The position numbers and the translations under genes were made by a program. From Clostridium zeae (GTDB lineage: Bacteria > Bacillota > Clostridia > Clostridiales > Clostridiaceae): a DNA stretch of 64,000 bases. The notes beneath the pieces are model-generated. The model saw nothing but the letters and a program-made list of their open reading frames with translations. It was not told the DNA's origin and did no database searches. Shown here in pieces: positions 10,890 through 19,420 of this stretch (within the stretch, counting starts at the first letter, position 1; each line of letters begins with the position of its first letter). Location of the stretch: NCBI RefSeq assembly GCF_017312485.1, contig NZ_BMBA01000003.1:451468-515467 (forward strand). The letters are read 5' to 3'.

Positions 10890-11249
10890 CTACTTTACTT
10901 CTACAGTAGCTCCAACTTCAGATAACTTAGCTTTCATAGCTTCAGCATCTTCCTTTGAAACGCCTTCTTTAAGAGTCTTAGGAGCTCCGTCAACTATTTC
11001 CTTAGCTTCCTTTAATCCAAGACCAGTTATTTCTCTAACTGCCTTTATAACTTTTATCTTTTCTGAACCAGCGCTAGCTAATACTACGTCGAATTCAGTC
11101 TTTTCTTCTGCAGCAGCAACTGGAGCACCAGCAGCAGCAACAGGAGCAGCAGCACTAACTCCAAATTCTTCTTCGCAAGCCTTTACTAAGTCGTTTAATT
11201 CTAAAACAGTCATATTCTTTATAGCTTCAATGATTTGTTCTTTATTCAT
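10890..11249 (-). CDS. rplL: 50S ribosomal protein L7/L12
   Basis: Stalk protein of the large ribosomal subunit that recruits translation factors. 119 aa with an N-terminal dimerisation helix, an alanine/proline-rich hinge ([17 protein letters not shown]) and the C-terminal factor-binding domain ([20 protein letters not shown]). A GTG lies three codons earlier, but GGAGG is 8 bases from the ATG and overlaps too closely with the GTG, so I use ATG. Cotranscribed with rplJ, with which it forms the L10(L12)n complex. Confidence 0.98.
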   Translation of the reverse strand: MNKEQIIEAIKNMTVLELNDLVKACEEEFGVSAAAPVAAAGAPVAAAEEKTEFDVVLASAGSEKIKVIKAVREITGLGLKEAKEIVDGAPKTLKEGVSKEDAEAMKAKLSEVGATVEVK

Positions 11250-11303
11250 TATTCGCACCTCCGAAATTTTTCAGTTAATTTTATAGTTTAGTTTTTTTAA
11301 AGA

Positions 11304-11807
11304 CTATTCAGCAGATTCTGCTTCTTTTTTGTCTTTTATAGCACTTAATAAGTAAGCAAGGTTTGATATTGGAGCCTTGAAGCTTCCAAGAAGTTTTGCA
11401 ATAAGAACTTCTTTTGATGGTATTGATGCAAGTTGGTTAACCTTATCTTGATCAAATATTTCTCCATCAACTATACCAGCCTTAAGCTCAAGTTTCTTAT
11501 GAGTTTTAGCGAAATCAGCTAAAATTCTTGCTGGAGCTGTAACATCTTCGTATCCGAATGCTATTGAAACTGGTCCTTCTAAGTATTGAACTATACCTTC
11601 GTGACCAAGCTCTTTAGCTGCTAATGTTACCATACTGTTTTTATAAACCTTATATTCTACACCAGCTTCTCTTAATGCTTTTCTTAATTCAGTATCTTCT
11701 TCAACTGTTAGACCTTGATAGTCTGCAAGAATAACTGCTTGAGCTTTTTCTAACTTTTCTTTAATTTCAGCAACTTTTGCTTCTTTTAATTCTCTATTCT
11801 TGTTCAT
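11304..11807 (-). CDS. rplJ: 50S ribosomal protein L10
   Basis: Base of the ribosomal stalk, 167 aa, anchoring L7/L12 dimers to 23S rRNA. The N-terminal domain ([21 protein letters not shown]) and the C-terminal helix that binds L12 are recognisable, at the length usual for Firmicutes. GGAGG is 13 bases before the ATG, a slightly long gap. It is preceded by its own promoter and by the L10 leader, through which the L10-L12 complex represses the operon. Confidence 0.98.
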   Translation of the reverse strand: MNKNRELKEAKVAEIKEKLEKAQAVILADYQGLTVEEDTELRKALREAGVEYKVYKNSMVTLAAKELGHEGIVQYLEGPVSIAFGYEDVTAPARILADFAKTHKKLELKAGIVDGEIFDQDKVNQLASIPSKEVLIAKLLGSFKAPISNLAYLLSAIKDKKEAESAE

Positions 11808-11814
11808 TACTGTG

Positions 11815-11965
11815 TGTCCACCTCCTCACAGTCTAAAACTGCTTTATATAAATAAGAAAGGTCTTTCCGTAGATACGAAAAGACCATTACAAGCTTGTAT
11901 TGGAACCCTCGGCAGGTTGTTTTACGTTATGCTTACGCACCCACTGTCTACGGAAATATTATTCT
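11815..11965 (-). ncRNA. L10 leader (autoregulatory mRNA element)
   Basis: The 5' untranslated region of rplJL contains the family's conserved pieces on the minus strand: TCCGTAGACAGTGGGTGC, the CTGCCGAGG segment that mimics the L10 site on 23S rRNA, and a long hairpin GGTCTTTTCGTA...TACGGAAAGACC. Spacing and order match the known L10 leader structure. L10-L12 binding here lowers expression of rplJ and rplL. Confidence 0.95.
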
Positions 11966-11983
11966 CTTTTAACAACAAAAATT

Positions 11984-12012
11984 ATTATACTAGATTAGTA
12001 TTATTAAGTCAA
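11984..12012 (-). promoter_or_regulatory. rplJL promoter
   Basis: Minus-strand TTGACT (12007-12012), 17-base spacer, perfect TATAAT (11984-11989), placed directly after the rplA stop codon. It starts the transcript carrying the L10 leader. Confidence 0.85.
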
Positions 12013-12014
12013 TA

Positions 12015-12704
12015 CTATTCTAAAACTTTTGTTGGGTTAACTTTAACTCCAGGTCCCATTGTAGCTGCTAGTGATACTGATTTAACGTATTGTCCTTTTG
12101 CAGCTGCTGGCTTAGCTTTTATAACAGCTTCCATTAAAGTGTGGAAGTTATCTGCTAACTTTTCTACGCCGAATGAAGCCTTTCCTATTGGACAGTGAAC
12201 TATAGCAGTTTTATCAACTCTATATTCAACCTTACCAGCTTTGATTTCAGCTATAGCTTTAGCAACATCAAATGTTACTGTACCTGACTTAGGGTTTGGC
12301 ATTAATCCCTTAGGTCCTAAAACTCTACCTAATCTACCAACAACACCCATCATATCTGGAGTAGCTACAACTACATCATAATCGAACCAGTTTTCGCCTT
12401 GGATCTTTGAAACTAATTCTTCAGCTCCAACGAAATCTGCTCCTGCAGCTTCTGCTTCTTTAGCTTTATCGCCTTTAGCAAAAACTAATACTTTAACACT
12501 CTTACCAGTTCCGTGTGGAAGAACAACTGCTCCTCTAACTTGTTGGTCAGCGTGTCTAGGGTCAACCCCTAATCTTACATGTATTTCTACAGTTTCATCA
12601 AATTTAGCTTTAGCTGTCTTTATTGCTAATTCTAAAGCTTCTGCTGGTGAATATAACGCGCTCTTATCAACTAACTTTGCGCTTTCTACGTACTTCTTAC
12701 CCAT
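12015..12704 (-). CDS. rplA: 50S ribosomal protein L1
   Basis: L1 stalk protein, 229 aa, full length for the family. It binds 23S rRNA at the E site and in many bacteria represses the rplKA message. Typical segments are visible: [19 protein letters not shown], the [28 protein letters not shown] region around the L1 signature, and the C-terminal [14 protein letters not shown]. Lies 58 bases downstream of rplK on the same strand; the stop is followed at once by the rplJL promoter. Confidence 0.98.
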   Translation of the reverse strand: MGKKYVESAKLVDKSALYSPAEALELAIKTAKAKFDETVEIHVRLGVDPRHADQQVRGAVVLPHGTGKSVKVLVFAKGDKAKEAEAAGADFVGAEELVSKIQGENWFDYDVVVATPDMMGVVGRLGRVLGPKGLMPNPKSGTVTFDVAKAIAEIKAGKVEYRVDKTAIVHCPIGKASFGVEKLADNFHTLMEAVIKAKPAAAKGQYVKSVSLAATMGPGVKVNPTKVLE

Positions 12705-12762
12705 TTATATAAGCCTCCTTTGTGGTATTAACGGTAAGTACCTCCCACCGATTAAGTGAATA

Positions 12763-13188
12763 TTATTCTTCTACAACTACGCCCATGCTTCTAGCAGTAC
12801 CTGCTATCATGCTCATAGCAGCTTCTACTGATGCAGCGTTTAAGTCTGGCATCTTCAATTCAGCTATTTTTCTAACTTGTTCTTTTGTTATCTTACCAAC
12901 TTTAGTTTTGTTTGGTACTCCTGAACCGCTTTCTAATCCTAGCTCCTTCTTTATAAGAACGGCAGCTGGAGGAGTTTTAAGAATGAAGCTGAAAGATCTA
13001 TCTTGATATACAGTAATAACAACTGGTATTATAAGACCAGCCTTATCAGCTGTTTTTGCATTGAATTCTTTACAGAATCCCATAATGTTTACACCGTGTT
13101 GTCCTAAAGCTGGACCAACTGGTGGTGCTGGTGTTGCCTTTCCTGCAGGAAGTTGTAATTTAATCATTCCTGTTACTTTCTTAGCCAT
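12763..13188 (-). CDS. rplK: 50S ribosomal protein L11
   Basis: Large-subunit protein of the GTPase-associated centre, 141 aa. The N-terminal domain has the proline-rich [21 protein letters not shown] segment, where thiopeptide-resistance changes map in other species. The C-terminal RNA-binding domain follows ([18 protein letters not shown], the L11 signature region). AGGAGG precedes the ATG. Forms one transcription unit with nusG upstream and rplA downstream. Confidence 0.98.
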   Translation of the reverse strand: MAKKVTGMIKLQLPAGKATPAPPVGPALGQHGVNIMGFCKEFNAKTADKAGLIIPVVITVYQDRSFSFILKTPPAAVLIKKELGLESGSGVPNKTKVGKITKEQVRKIAELKMPDLNAASVEAAMSMIAGTARSMGVVVEE

Positions 13189-13260
13189 GAGTTATTCCTC
13201 CTATACTGTGGTAATTTCGGACATACGCCCTCCCACTTGATTAAGACGTTAGTCTGATTG

Positions 13261-13782
13261 TTAATCTAATTTTTCAACTTGATGGAAATCTAGTTCAGCA
13301 AGAGTCTCTCTGCCAAACATATCAACCAAGGCCTTAACCTTGTGCTTTTCTGGATTTATTTCTTGAATAGTCGCCATAAAATCTTTTAAAGGACCAGAAA
13401 CAATCCTAATTGACTCTCCTACCTCTAAGTTAATTTCTATTGGAGCTTCATTTACTCCCATAGATTCTACCTCTTCATCGGTAAGTGGCACTGGTTTTGA
13501 TCCAGGTCCAACGAATCCTGTAACTCCTCTAGTATTTCTAACTACATACCATGAGTCATCAGTCATCATCATTTTCACTAACACATATCCTGGGAACTTC
13601 TTCTTCTGAGTTACTTTTTGCTTACCATCTTTTTCTTCAATTACTTCTTCCATCGGTACTTGAACGTCTTGGATGAATGATTGAAGATTTCTGTTTTCAA
13701 TGGCTTTTTCAAGGTTAGCTTTAACCTTATTCTCATAGCCAGAATATGTGTGTACTACGTACCATCTAGCTCTTTCACTCAT
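13261..13782 (-). CDS. nusG: Transcription termination/antitermination factor NusG
   Basis: Elongation factor that binds RNA polymerase, 173 aa. The N-terminal NGN domain (ARWYVVHTYSGYENKVKANLE, RNTRGVTGFVG) binds the beta' clamp helices; the C-terminal KOW domain (GESIRIVSGPLKDFMATI) contacts Rho or ribosomal protein S10. Order secE-nusG-rplK-rplA is the usual bacterial arrangement, with 38 bases to secE. Confidence 0.98.
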   Translation of the reverse strand: MSERARWYVVHTYSGYENKVKANLEKAIENRNLQSFIQDVQVPMEEVIEEKDGKQKVTQKKKFPGYVLVKMMMTDDSWYVVRNTRGVTGFVGPGSKPVPLTDEEVESMGVNEAPIEINLEVGESIRIVSGPLKDFMATIQEINPEKHKVKALVDMFGRETLAELDFHQVEKLD

Positions 13783-13820
13783 AATTTATCAGATGGATAT
13801 ATATCCATCCAACCTCCCTC

Positions 13821-14054
13821 TTATTTCTTAAGTTTAAAAAGTAAATCAAAGAGGTTTTGTAATATGAAGTCTACTCCGCCAACTAGTACCATATATACTA
13901 GAGCGAAAATCACTACTGCTATAAACGCCTTCTTTAATTCGTCTTTGGATGGCCAAGTTATTCTATTAACTTCAGCCTTAACCTCTCTTAAAAACTTAAA
14001 TAAGCCAGCTTCTTTTTTAGCTTCAGCCTGTTTAATCTTCCCATTTACAGCCAT
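13821..14054 (-). CDS. secE: Preprotein translocase subunit SecE
   Basis: Small essential subunit of the SecYEG channel, 77 aa. An amphipathic cytosolic helix (FKFLREVKAEVNRITWPSKDELKKA, read as KFLREVKAEVNRITWPSK core) precedes one membrane segment at about residues 47-68, the standard single-TM form in Firmicutes. Lies between rpmG and nusG on the same strand. Confidence 0.97.
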   Translation of the reverse strand: MAVNGKIKQAEAKKEAGLFKFLREVKAEVNRITWPSKDELKKAFIAVVIFALVYMVLVGGVDFILQNLFDLLFKLKK

Positions 14055-14090
14055 AAATTCACATCCTTAAACAAAGTGTGTAAAATTTAA

Positions 14091-14240
14091 TTACTTTGTC
14101 TCTCTATGAAGAGTATGCTTCTTGCAGAACTTGCAGTATTTCTTCATTTCTAATCTATCTGGGTCATTCTTCTTGTTCTTCATTGAATTATAGTTTCTTT
14201 GCTTACATTCTGTGCATGCTAAAGTTACTTTCACTCTCAT
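14091..14240 (-). CDS. rpmG: 50S ribosomal protein L33
   Basis: Small zinc-ribbon ribosomal protein, 49 aa, starting [17 protein letters not shown]. Four cysteines (C9, C12, C36, C39) form the zinc site, so this is the zinc-containing form. GGAGGTG lies 6 bases before the ATG. First gene of the rpmG-secE-nusG-rplK-rplA unit. Confidence 0.97.
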   Translation of the reverse strand: MRVKVTLACTECKQRNYNSMKNKKNDPDRLEMKKYCKFCKKHTLHRETK

Positions 14241-14275
14241 GATCTGCACCTCCAGTCAAATAAATAATGGGCATA

Positions 14276-14305
14276 AAAAAATAAACTCTTTTTTTATAAT
14301 GAGTT
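14276..14305 (-). terminator. Terminator-like hairpin in the rpmG leader
   Basis: On the minus strand AAACTC and GAGTTT pair across an A-rich loop and are followed by seven T residues. It lies downstream of the rpmG promoter and upstream of the rpmG ribosome site, so it would act within the leader. A short competing stem (GAGT/ACTC) overlaps its 5' arm. It could be a weak attenuator. Confidence 0.5.
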
Positions 14306-14317
14306 TGTTACTCAATT

Positions 14318-14346
14318 AACTTATCATAAATAGCGTATCCTGTCAA
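14318..14346 (-). promoter_or_regulatory. Promoter of rpmG-secE-nusG operon
   Basis: Minus-strand TTGACA (14341-14346), 17-base spacer and TAAGTT (14318-14323). The -35 box is perfect, the -10 is weak. It lies just after the tuf terminator. Confidence 0.65.
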
Positions 14347-14362
14347 GAAATCATGATTATTT

Positions 14363-14390
14363 AAAGGACTAGGTTATTAAACCCAGCCCT
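14363..14390 (-). terminator. Terminator of tuf
   Basis: Ten-base-pair stem on the minus strand (GGGCTGGGTT with AACCTAGTCC, two G-U pairs) followed by TTTAAAT. It starts some 14 bases after the tuf stop codon. Confidence 0.7.
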
Positions 14391-14404
14391 CACATAAGAT
14401 GATC

Positions 14405-15598
14405 TTAACCGACGATGCTAGTAACAACACCTGAACCTACAGTTCTTCCACCTTCTCTTATAGCGAATCTTAATCCTTCATCCATCGCTACTTGAGTGAT
14501 TAATTCAACGTTCATGTCGATGTGGTCTCCTGGCATAACCATTTCCATTCCTTCTGGTAACTTGATTGATCCTGTTACGTCAGTTGTTCTGAAATAGAAT
14601 TGTGGTCTGTATCCATCGAAGAATGGTGTATGTCTTCCGCCTTCTTCTTTCTTAAGTACGTATACTTGACCTACGAACTTGTTGTGTGGGTTTACTGATC
14701 CAGTTTTTGCTAATACTTGACCTCTTTCGATGTCTGCTCTTTGAACACCTCTTAATAGAGCTCCTATATTATCTCCTGCTTGTGCTTCATCTAGTAACTT
14801 TCTGAACATTTCTATTCCTGTTACTACTACTTTTCTTCTTTCTTCTGATAAACCAATTATTTCTACTTCTTCACCTACATGTAGTATTCCCTTTTCAACT
14901 CTTCCTGTTGCAACTGTTCCTCTACCTGTGATTGTGAATACATCTTCTATTGGCATTAAGAATGGCTTATCTGTTGCTCTTTCTGGTGTTGGGATATAGC
15001 TATCTACTGCATCCATTAACTCAGCGATACAAGCTGTTGCAGCTTCATCTGTTGGGTTTTCTAATGCTTTTAATGCTGATCCCTTTATTACTGGAATGTC
15101 ATCTCCTGGGAAGTTGTATTCGCTTAATAATTCTCTAACTTCCATTTCAACTAATTCTAATAATTCTTCGTCATCAACCATATCTGCTTTATTTAAGAAT
15201 ACTACTATATAGTCAACACCTACTCTTGATGCTAGTAGTATATGTTCTCTTGTTTGTGGCATTGGGCCATCTGCTGCTGATACAACTAATATAGCTCCAT
15301 CCATTTGTGCTGCTCCTGTTATCATGTTCTTAACATAGTCAGCATGTCCTGGACAGTCAACGTGAGCGTAATGTCTGTTTTCTGTTTGGTACTCAACGTG
15401 TGCTGTATTGATTGTGATTCCTCTTTCTTTTTCTTCTGGTGCCTTATCTATTTCGTCATACTTAAATGCTTCTGCAAATCCCTTGTTTGCTAATACTGAT
15501 GTTATTGCTGCTGTTAATGTTGTCTTACCGTGATCTACGTGTCCTATTGTTCCGATATTTACGTGTGGCTTATTTCTTTCAAATTTAGACTTTGCCAT
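14405..15598 (-). CDS. tuf: Translation elongation factor Tu
   Basis: GTPase that delivers aminoacyl-tRNA to the ribosome, 397 aa, full length. G motifs are clear: GHVDHGKTT near 19-27, DCPGH near 81-85 and NKAD near 136-139; domains II and III follow ([11 protein letters not shown]; the kirromycin/pulvomycin-site region). AGGAGG precedes the ATG. It lies 61 bases downstream of tRNA-Thr and probably shares its promoter. Only one tuf copy is visible here. Confidence 0.99.
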   Translation of the reverse strand: MAKSKFERNKPHVNIGTIGHVDHGKTTLTAAITSVLANKGFAEAFKYDEIDKAPEEKERGITINTAHVEYQTENRHYAHVDCPGHADYVKNMITGAAQMDGAILVVSAADGPMPQTREHILLASRVGVDYIVVFLNKADMVDDEELLELVEMEVRELLSEYNFPGDDIPVIKGSALKALENPTDEAATACIAELMDAVDSYIPTPERATDKPFLMPIEDVFTITGRGTVATGRVEKGILHVGEEVEIIGLSEERRKVVVTGIEMFRKLLDEAQAGDNIGALLRGVQRADIERGQVLAKTGSVNPHNKFVGQVYVLKKEEGGRHTPFFDGYRPQFYFRTTDVTGSIKLPEGMEMVMPGDHIDMNVELITQVAMDEGLRFAIREGGRTVGSGVVTSIVG

Positions 15599-15659
15599 TG
15601 TGTGTTCCTCCTTTTTTAATTTGATAAACTTTGCCTAGCGTTTTGTAAATTCCAAAAAA

Positions 15660-15735
15660 TGGAGCTCACGAACGGGATTGAACCGTCGACCTCCACCTTA
15701 CCAAGGTGACGCTCTACCGACTGAGCTACGTGAGC
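15660..15735 (-). tRNA. tRNA-Thr (GGU anticodon)
   Basis: 76 bases including an encoded CCA end. Acceptor arms GCTCACG/CGTGAGC pair fully, the D arm has AGTCGGTA, the anticodon loop reads TTGGTAA (anticodon GGT), and the T arm contains GGTTCAATC. Located directly upstream of tuf. Confidence 0.97.
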
Positions 15736-15779
15736 AGTTTTATATAATATAATTGATATATAACATATACCAATTATAA

Positions 15780-15808
15780 AGTTTACTACCATTAATTTTT
15801 TTTGTCAA
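15780..15808 (-). promoter_or_regulatory. Promoter of tRNA-Thr/tuf
   Basis: Minus-strand TTGACA (15803-15808), 17-base spacer, TAAACT (15780-15785), about 45 bases before the mature tRNA 5' end. Confidence 0.7.
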
Positions 15809-15826
15809 TATTTTTTGTATTTTGTA

Positions 15827-16465
15827 TTATTTAATATTTAAACATTTTTCTAACTTTCTTTTTACTCTTTGCAGTGCGTTATCTATCGACTTAGCCTGCC
15901 TATCTAAATCACAAGCAATTTCCTGATATGACTTGCCATCTAAATAAGACATAAGTACCTCCATCTCAAGATCTGAAAGCACTCTTCCCATCTCTTTTTC
16001 AATATGAGTCATTTCTTCCTTGCTTATTATAAGTTCTTCTGGATCTGTTATCTTAAGCCCAGCAAGTACATCAAGCAATGTTCTATCAGATTCTTCATCA
16101 TATATAGGTTTGTTAAGGGAAACATAAGTATTTAGAGGAATATGTTTTTGCCTTGTTGCAGTTTTTATTGCTGTTATTATCTGCCTTGTGACACATAGTT
16201 CAGCAAACGCCTTAAAGGAGGTAAGCTTTTCAGGATTAAAATCCCTAATAGATTTATACAAACCTATCATGCCTTCTTGATAAATATCTTCTTTGTCTGC
16301 TCCAATAAGAAAATATGACTTCGCCTTTGTCTTGACAAAGTTTTCATATTTATTGATAAGATACTCCTGTGCATTAGTATTACCCTTTTTGGCTCTAATT
16401 ACTACTTCTTCGTCAGAAATTTCTTTAAACTCTCCAAAGCTATTATCTCTACCTCTCGTCTCCAC
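15827..16465 (-). CDS. sigH: RNA polymerase sigma-H factor
   Basis: Sigma factor for the transition to stationary phase and early sporulation, 212 aa. Region 2 (near 20-100) has the core-binding and -10 segments (DIYQEGMIGLYKSIRDF, SFKAFAELCVTRQI); region 4 (near 160-205) has the helix-turn-helix LSDLEMEVLMSYLDGKSYQ, EIACDL. Start is GTG: AAGGGGGG sits 5 bases upstream and no ATG fits. It lies between rae1 and tRNA-Thr as in Bacillus, and has its own promoter right after the rae1 stop. Its presence supports a spore-forming host. Confidence 0.96.
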   Translation of the reverse strand: METRGRDNSFGEFKEISDEEVVIRAKKGNTNAQEYLINKYENFVKTKAKSYFLIGADKEDIYQEGMIGLYKSIRDFNPEKLTSFKAFAELCVTRQIITAIKTATRQKHIPLNTYVSLNKPIYDEESDRTLLDVLAGLKITDPEELIISKEEMTHIEKEMGRVLSDLEMEVLMSYLDGKSYQEIACDLDRQAKSIDNALQRVKRKLEKCLNIK

Positions 16466-16501
16466 ACTATCCCCCCTTTAACCACTGATGCTACTTAAAT
16501 A

Positions 16502-16531
16502 ATTATAAATCAGCCAATCTTTCTTAGTCAA
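16502..16531 (-). promoter_or_regulatory. sigH promoter
   Basis: Minus-strand TTGACT (16526-16531), 18-base spacer and perfect TATAAT (16502-16507), immediately after the rae1 stop codon. Confidence 0.75.
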
Positions 16532-16537
16532 GTAAAA

Positions 16538-17047
16538 TCAACGACTCCTGCGTATTTTCTCAAGTTCTTCCAGTATTTTTTTATCTAAACTATCTTCTAA
16601 TAAGTTTTTTTGCTTCAGTTTACTTTTTTCTGTCTTTTTTCTTATCTTATCCTCTATAGATAAAACTTCATTATAAAACTCTAAGGAAGACATCCTTACA
16701 GCGCCTCTTTGAAAAATAGTTTGTTGTTCCAACCAGTCTGAAGTCACAACAAAAACCTCAACTTTTCTACCTATGTTATTTATCATTCTCTCTATGTATG
16801 CATCAGCAGTTTCTCCGTCTTTAGTAAAGACCACAGTCACCATTCCAGCTATATCTTTCTTTTCCATATTCCCGCCCACTTTGTGAGCATCAAAGACTAT
16901 GACTATCTTGGAAGATTTATAGCTACCATAATTCTGCATAGTATCAATAAGCTGTTGTCTAGCTGACTCAAAACTATAATCTTTGATCTTATTTAAATTC
17001 GGCCAACTGTTTATAACATTATACCCATCAATATATATTATTCTCAC
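16538..17047 (-). CDS. rae1: NYN-domain endoribonuclease Rae1 (YacP)
   Basis: Homologue of the ribosome-associated A-site endoribonuclease, 169 aa. The PIN-like NYN fold begins with IIYIDGYNVINSW; further conserved acidic positions occur in IVFDAH, TKDGETADAYIERM and VVTSDW. The C-terminal 40 residues are lysine-rich and helical. The start is GTG with only a weak AGTGATATT region in front; no better in-frame start keeps the conserved N-terminus. Position between rlmB-like and sigH is the conserved one. Confidence 0.92.
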   Translation of the reverse strand: MRIIYIDGYNVINSWPNLNKIKDYSFESARQQLIDTMQNYGSYKSSKIVIVFDAHKVGGNMEKKDIAGMVTVVFTKDGETADAYIERMINNIGRKVEVFVVTSDWLEQQTIFQRGAVRMSSLEFYNEVLSIEDKIRKKTEKSKLKQKNLLEDSLDKKILEELEKIRRSR

Positions 17048-17070
17048 AATATCACTCTACTCTATTGAAA

Positions 17071-17943
17071 CTATTTCAAAAGTCTTGATTTTAATATTTC
17101 GTACATCATTATTCCACCTGCAACTGAAGCATTCAAAGAGTTTATTTTTCCTACCATAGGTATCTTAACTAATTTATCGCACTTATCTTTTGTAAGTTTA
17201 GACATTCCTCTTCCTTCGCTACCTATAATCAAAGCACATGCGCCAGAAAAATCAGTTTCATAAGAATATGAATCACCGTCTATTTCAGCACCATAGACCC
17301 ATACACCAACTTCCTTTAACTCATCAATAACTGTATTTATGTTCGTAACCTTAGCAATCTTCATATGTTCTATTGCCCCTGCTGCTGATTTATACACAGT
17401 TGACGTTACTCCTACATTTCTTCTTTTAGGAATTATTATCCCATGTACTCCGGAAAGTTCAGCAGTTCTAACTATGGATCCAAGGTTATGAGGATCTTCA
17501 AGTTCATCTAAGATTATAATAAATGGCTTTTCACCTTTTTCTTCTGCATATTTAAGTATATCCTCTACCTCTGAATACTTAAATGGGGTTACTATTGCAA
17601 TAACACCTTGATGTGTTCCAGTTTCACTAATTGAGTCTAGTTTTTTTCTATCCACTTCTTTAATAACAACTCTTTTTTCTTTGGCCATAGCAATTATCTT
17701 GTTAATAGAACCTTCCATATTACCATTAGCAATTAATATTTGCTCTATAGTTCTATCAGACTTCAAAGCCTCTATAACTGCATTTCTACCTTCTACTACA
17801 TCCTCTCTAATCGGAGCATCTACTTCTCTTCTATCTTCTCTTGTGTTCTTTTTAACATGTTCATTCTTAACAAACTTATTATTATTTTTATAATCAATCT
17901 TATTCTCATTTTTATTATTGCTTTTGTTCATTCTTTGAGCCAT
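17071..17943 (-). CDS. rlmB: 23S rRNA (guanosine-2'-O)-methyltransferase, RlmB/TrmH family
   Basis: SPOUT methyltransferase using S-adenosylmethionine, 290 aa. After a lysine/asparagine-rich 45-residue leader, the substrate-binding L30e-like domain starts at VVEGRNAVIEALKSD. The knotted catalytic domain shows motif 1 (DPHNLGSIVRTAELSGVHG), motif 2 (IIGSEGRGM) and motif 3 (IPMVGKINSLNASVAGGIMMYE). Gm2251-type rRNA modification is expected but the exact target is not provable from sequence. Twenty-three bases upstream of rae1. Confidence 0.92.
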   Translation of the reverse strand: MAQRMNKSNNKNENKIDYKNNNKFVKNEHVKKNTREDRREVDAPIREDVVEGRNAVIEALKSDRTIEQILIANGNMEGSINKIIAMAKEKRVVIKEVDRKKLDSISETGTHQGVIAIVTPFKYSEVEDILKYAEEKGEKPFIIILDELEDPHNLGSIVRTAELSGVHGIIIPKRRNVGVTSTVYKSAAGAIEHMKIAKVTNINTVIDELKEVGVWVYGAEIDGDSYSYETDFSGACALIIGSEGRGMSKLTKDKCDKLVKIPMVGKINSLNASVAGGIMMYEILKSRLLK

Positions 17944-17973
17944 AAGTGCTTCATCTCCTTAAATCTTGTATTC

Positions 17974-18714
17974 CTATTTTCCTAAGTACTTTTCCCTAAC
18001 TTCAACTATTTTACCGCAAGTCATTTTCCCCTCAGGACAAGCTCCTTTAACGCAATTAGGACCGGCCTTTTTAAATAGAGTAGGACAAACCTTTTTAACT
18101 TCTTCAAGCATTTCATCTGCCATTGCTCTTATTTCCCATTGCGCTCTGTTACAGCATCTATGATGAAAGAAATTCAGTAAGCTTCTTGCATTCATAGTAA
18201 AAACAACTTTTGTCTCACAGGCATTTGGAAATACATATCTTGCATCTTCAATAGCCTTTTTCTCAGCGCTCTTTTCATCTATACCAGAGCTTATGTAATT
18301 ATTTTTTAAAATTTCCACTAAAGAATCATAAGCCTCTTGGCTTTTTTCCATAGCAGCTATGTACACCTCTTTTGCCTTTTCGTCATTCTCTATGCTTGGA
18401 GGTATTATATACTCAAATTGATTTAGTTTTACGTACCTTTGGCTTTGTTGAGAGTATGACGCTATTCTATGTCTTACTAATTGATGACTTAAGCTTCTAG
18501 ACACACCTTCTACTCCAAAAGTAAAAGATACATGCTCTATAGGCGATTCATGCCCTATAGATACAAGCATATTTAAAAACTTATCTGTACTTTCTTCATT
18601 CAGATTGTCCATAATAGAATCAATTCCAACTGAACTATAACAAAGTTTAGCTGCTGCTGCAATAACTTTCTCAGCCTCAGGGGTATATTGTATTAACTTA
18701 ACTTTTAAACTCAA
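17974..18714 (-). CDS. thyX: FAD-dependent thymidylate synthase ThyX
   Basis: Makes dTMP from dUMP using methylenetetrahydrofolate, FAD and NAD(P)H; about 246 aa. The ThyX signature RHR-x7-S is intact in [14 protein letters not shown], and [12 protein letters not shown] and AQWEIR follow. A cysteine-rich tail ([23 protein letters not shown]) extends the fold. The start is chosen by the ribosome site: AAGAGGAG lies 8 bases before a TTG at 18712-18714, whereas an upstream in-frame GTG overlaps that site and cannot use it. Typical neighbour of mrnC and rlmB in clostridia. Confidence 0.94.
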   Translation of the reverse strand: MSLKVKLIQYTPEAEKVIAAAAKLCYSSVGIDSIMDNLNEESTDKFLNMLVSIGHESPIEHVSFTFGVEGVSRSLSHQLVRHRIASYSQQSQRYVKLNQFEYIIPPSIENDEKAKEVYIAAMEKSQEAYDSLVEILKNNYISSGIDEKSAEKKAIEDARYVFPNACETKVVFTMNARSLLNFFHHRCCNRAQWEIRAMADEMLEEVKKVCPTLFKKAGPNCVKGACPEGKMTCGKIVEVREKYLGK

Positions 18715-18920
18715 ACCTTCCACTCCTCTTAATATTATTGCTTATATAAATGACATTAAACAAACATATCAATATTATCTTATTATTTTTGAACAGTATA
18801 AAGCTTTTTGTAGCTATACAAAGCTTACAAAAAACTATCAACTGTTGAATTTCACTATAAATTCTTAACTTTTTAAATTGTTATATTCTTATATTTTTAT
18901 ATAGTTAGATTTTTATGTTT

Positions 18921-18956
18921 TTAACTATTTAACTAGTTATATAGTTAAATAGTTAA
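18921..18956. repeat. AT-rich perfect inverted repeat after mrnC
   Basis: Fifteen-base arms TTAACTATTTAACTA (18921-18935) and its complement (18942-18956) with a six-base loop. Neither strand has a T run after it, so it is not a standard terminator. The surrounding 18715-18968 gap is extremely AT-rich with TAGTTA-type direct repeats. Confidence 0.75.
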
Positions 18957-18968
18957 GAACTTATAATT

Positions 18969-19385
18969 TTAAGGATTAATTATCTCTATACTTCTGTTTA
19001 AAACATAAAGCAACCTCTCTTTATCCCCTATAAGAAATAAATATCCAACTAATGCTTCAAACCCAGTGGCTGATCTATATTCAATAACATCTGCATTTTT
19101 AGGAACTGTTGCTGATTTAGCATTTCTTCCTCTTTTAAAAATATAAAATTCATCTTCACTAAGCTCTGCTTCCAAAACCTTCATAATTTCACTTTGTCCA
19201 TGAGCTTTTACATATTGAATAGCTTTAACATGAATTTTATGTGCTGATAATTCCTTATTTTCAAGTAATATATAATTTCTTATGAAGACTTCATAAACTC
19301 CGTCTCCTACAAATGCTAATTGAAGTGGATTTAATCTTCTAGCCTCTTCTTTAGTTAATTTCTTAAAAAGTAAATCTTCTAACAT
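18969..19385 (-). CDS. mrnC: Mini-ribonuclease III
   Basis: RNase III-like catalytic domain without a dsRNA-binding domain, 138 aa, which matures the ends of 23S rRNA in Bacillus. The catalytic acidic region LAFVGDGVYEVFIRN is present near 25-40 and the second conserved block VIEYRSATGFEALVGYLFL near 100-120. Usually follows cysS; here proBA and a PBP gene lie between. Confidence 0.93.
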   Translation of the reverse strand: MLEDLLFKKLTKEEARRLNPLQLAFVGDGVYEVFIRNYILLENKELSAHKIHVKAIQYVKAHGQSEIMKVLEAELSEDEFYIFKRGRNAKSATVPKNADVIEYRSATGFEALVGYLFLIGDKERLLYVLNRSIEIINP

Positions 19386-19420
19386 GTAATCTCCTTAAAA
19401 CTGCGCTTTCCTAAAGCTTA

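Noticed and set aside
11800..12198. 132-codon plus-strand open frame across the L10 leader and rplA end
   Set aside because: It is antisense to rplA and a conserved RNA leader, with no ribosome site and no protein-like conservation signals.
18901..18960. CRISPR-like repeats (TAGTTA units)
   Set aside because: Short, irregular, overlapping AT repeats forming one palindrome; no spacer-repeat pattern or cas genes.
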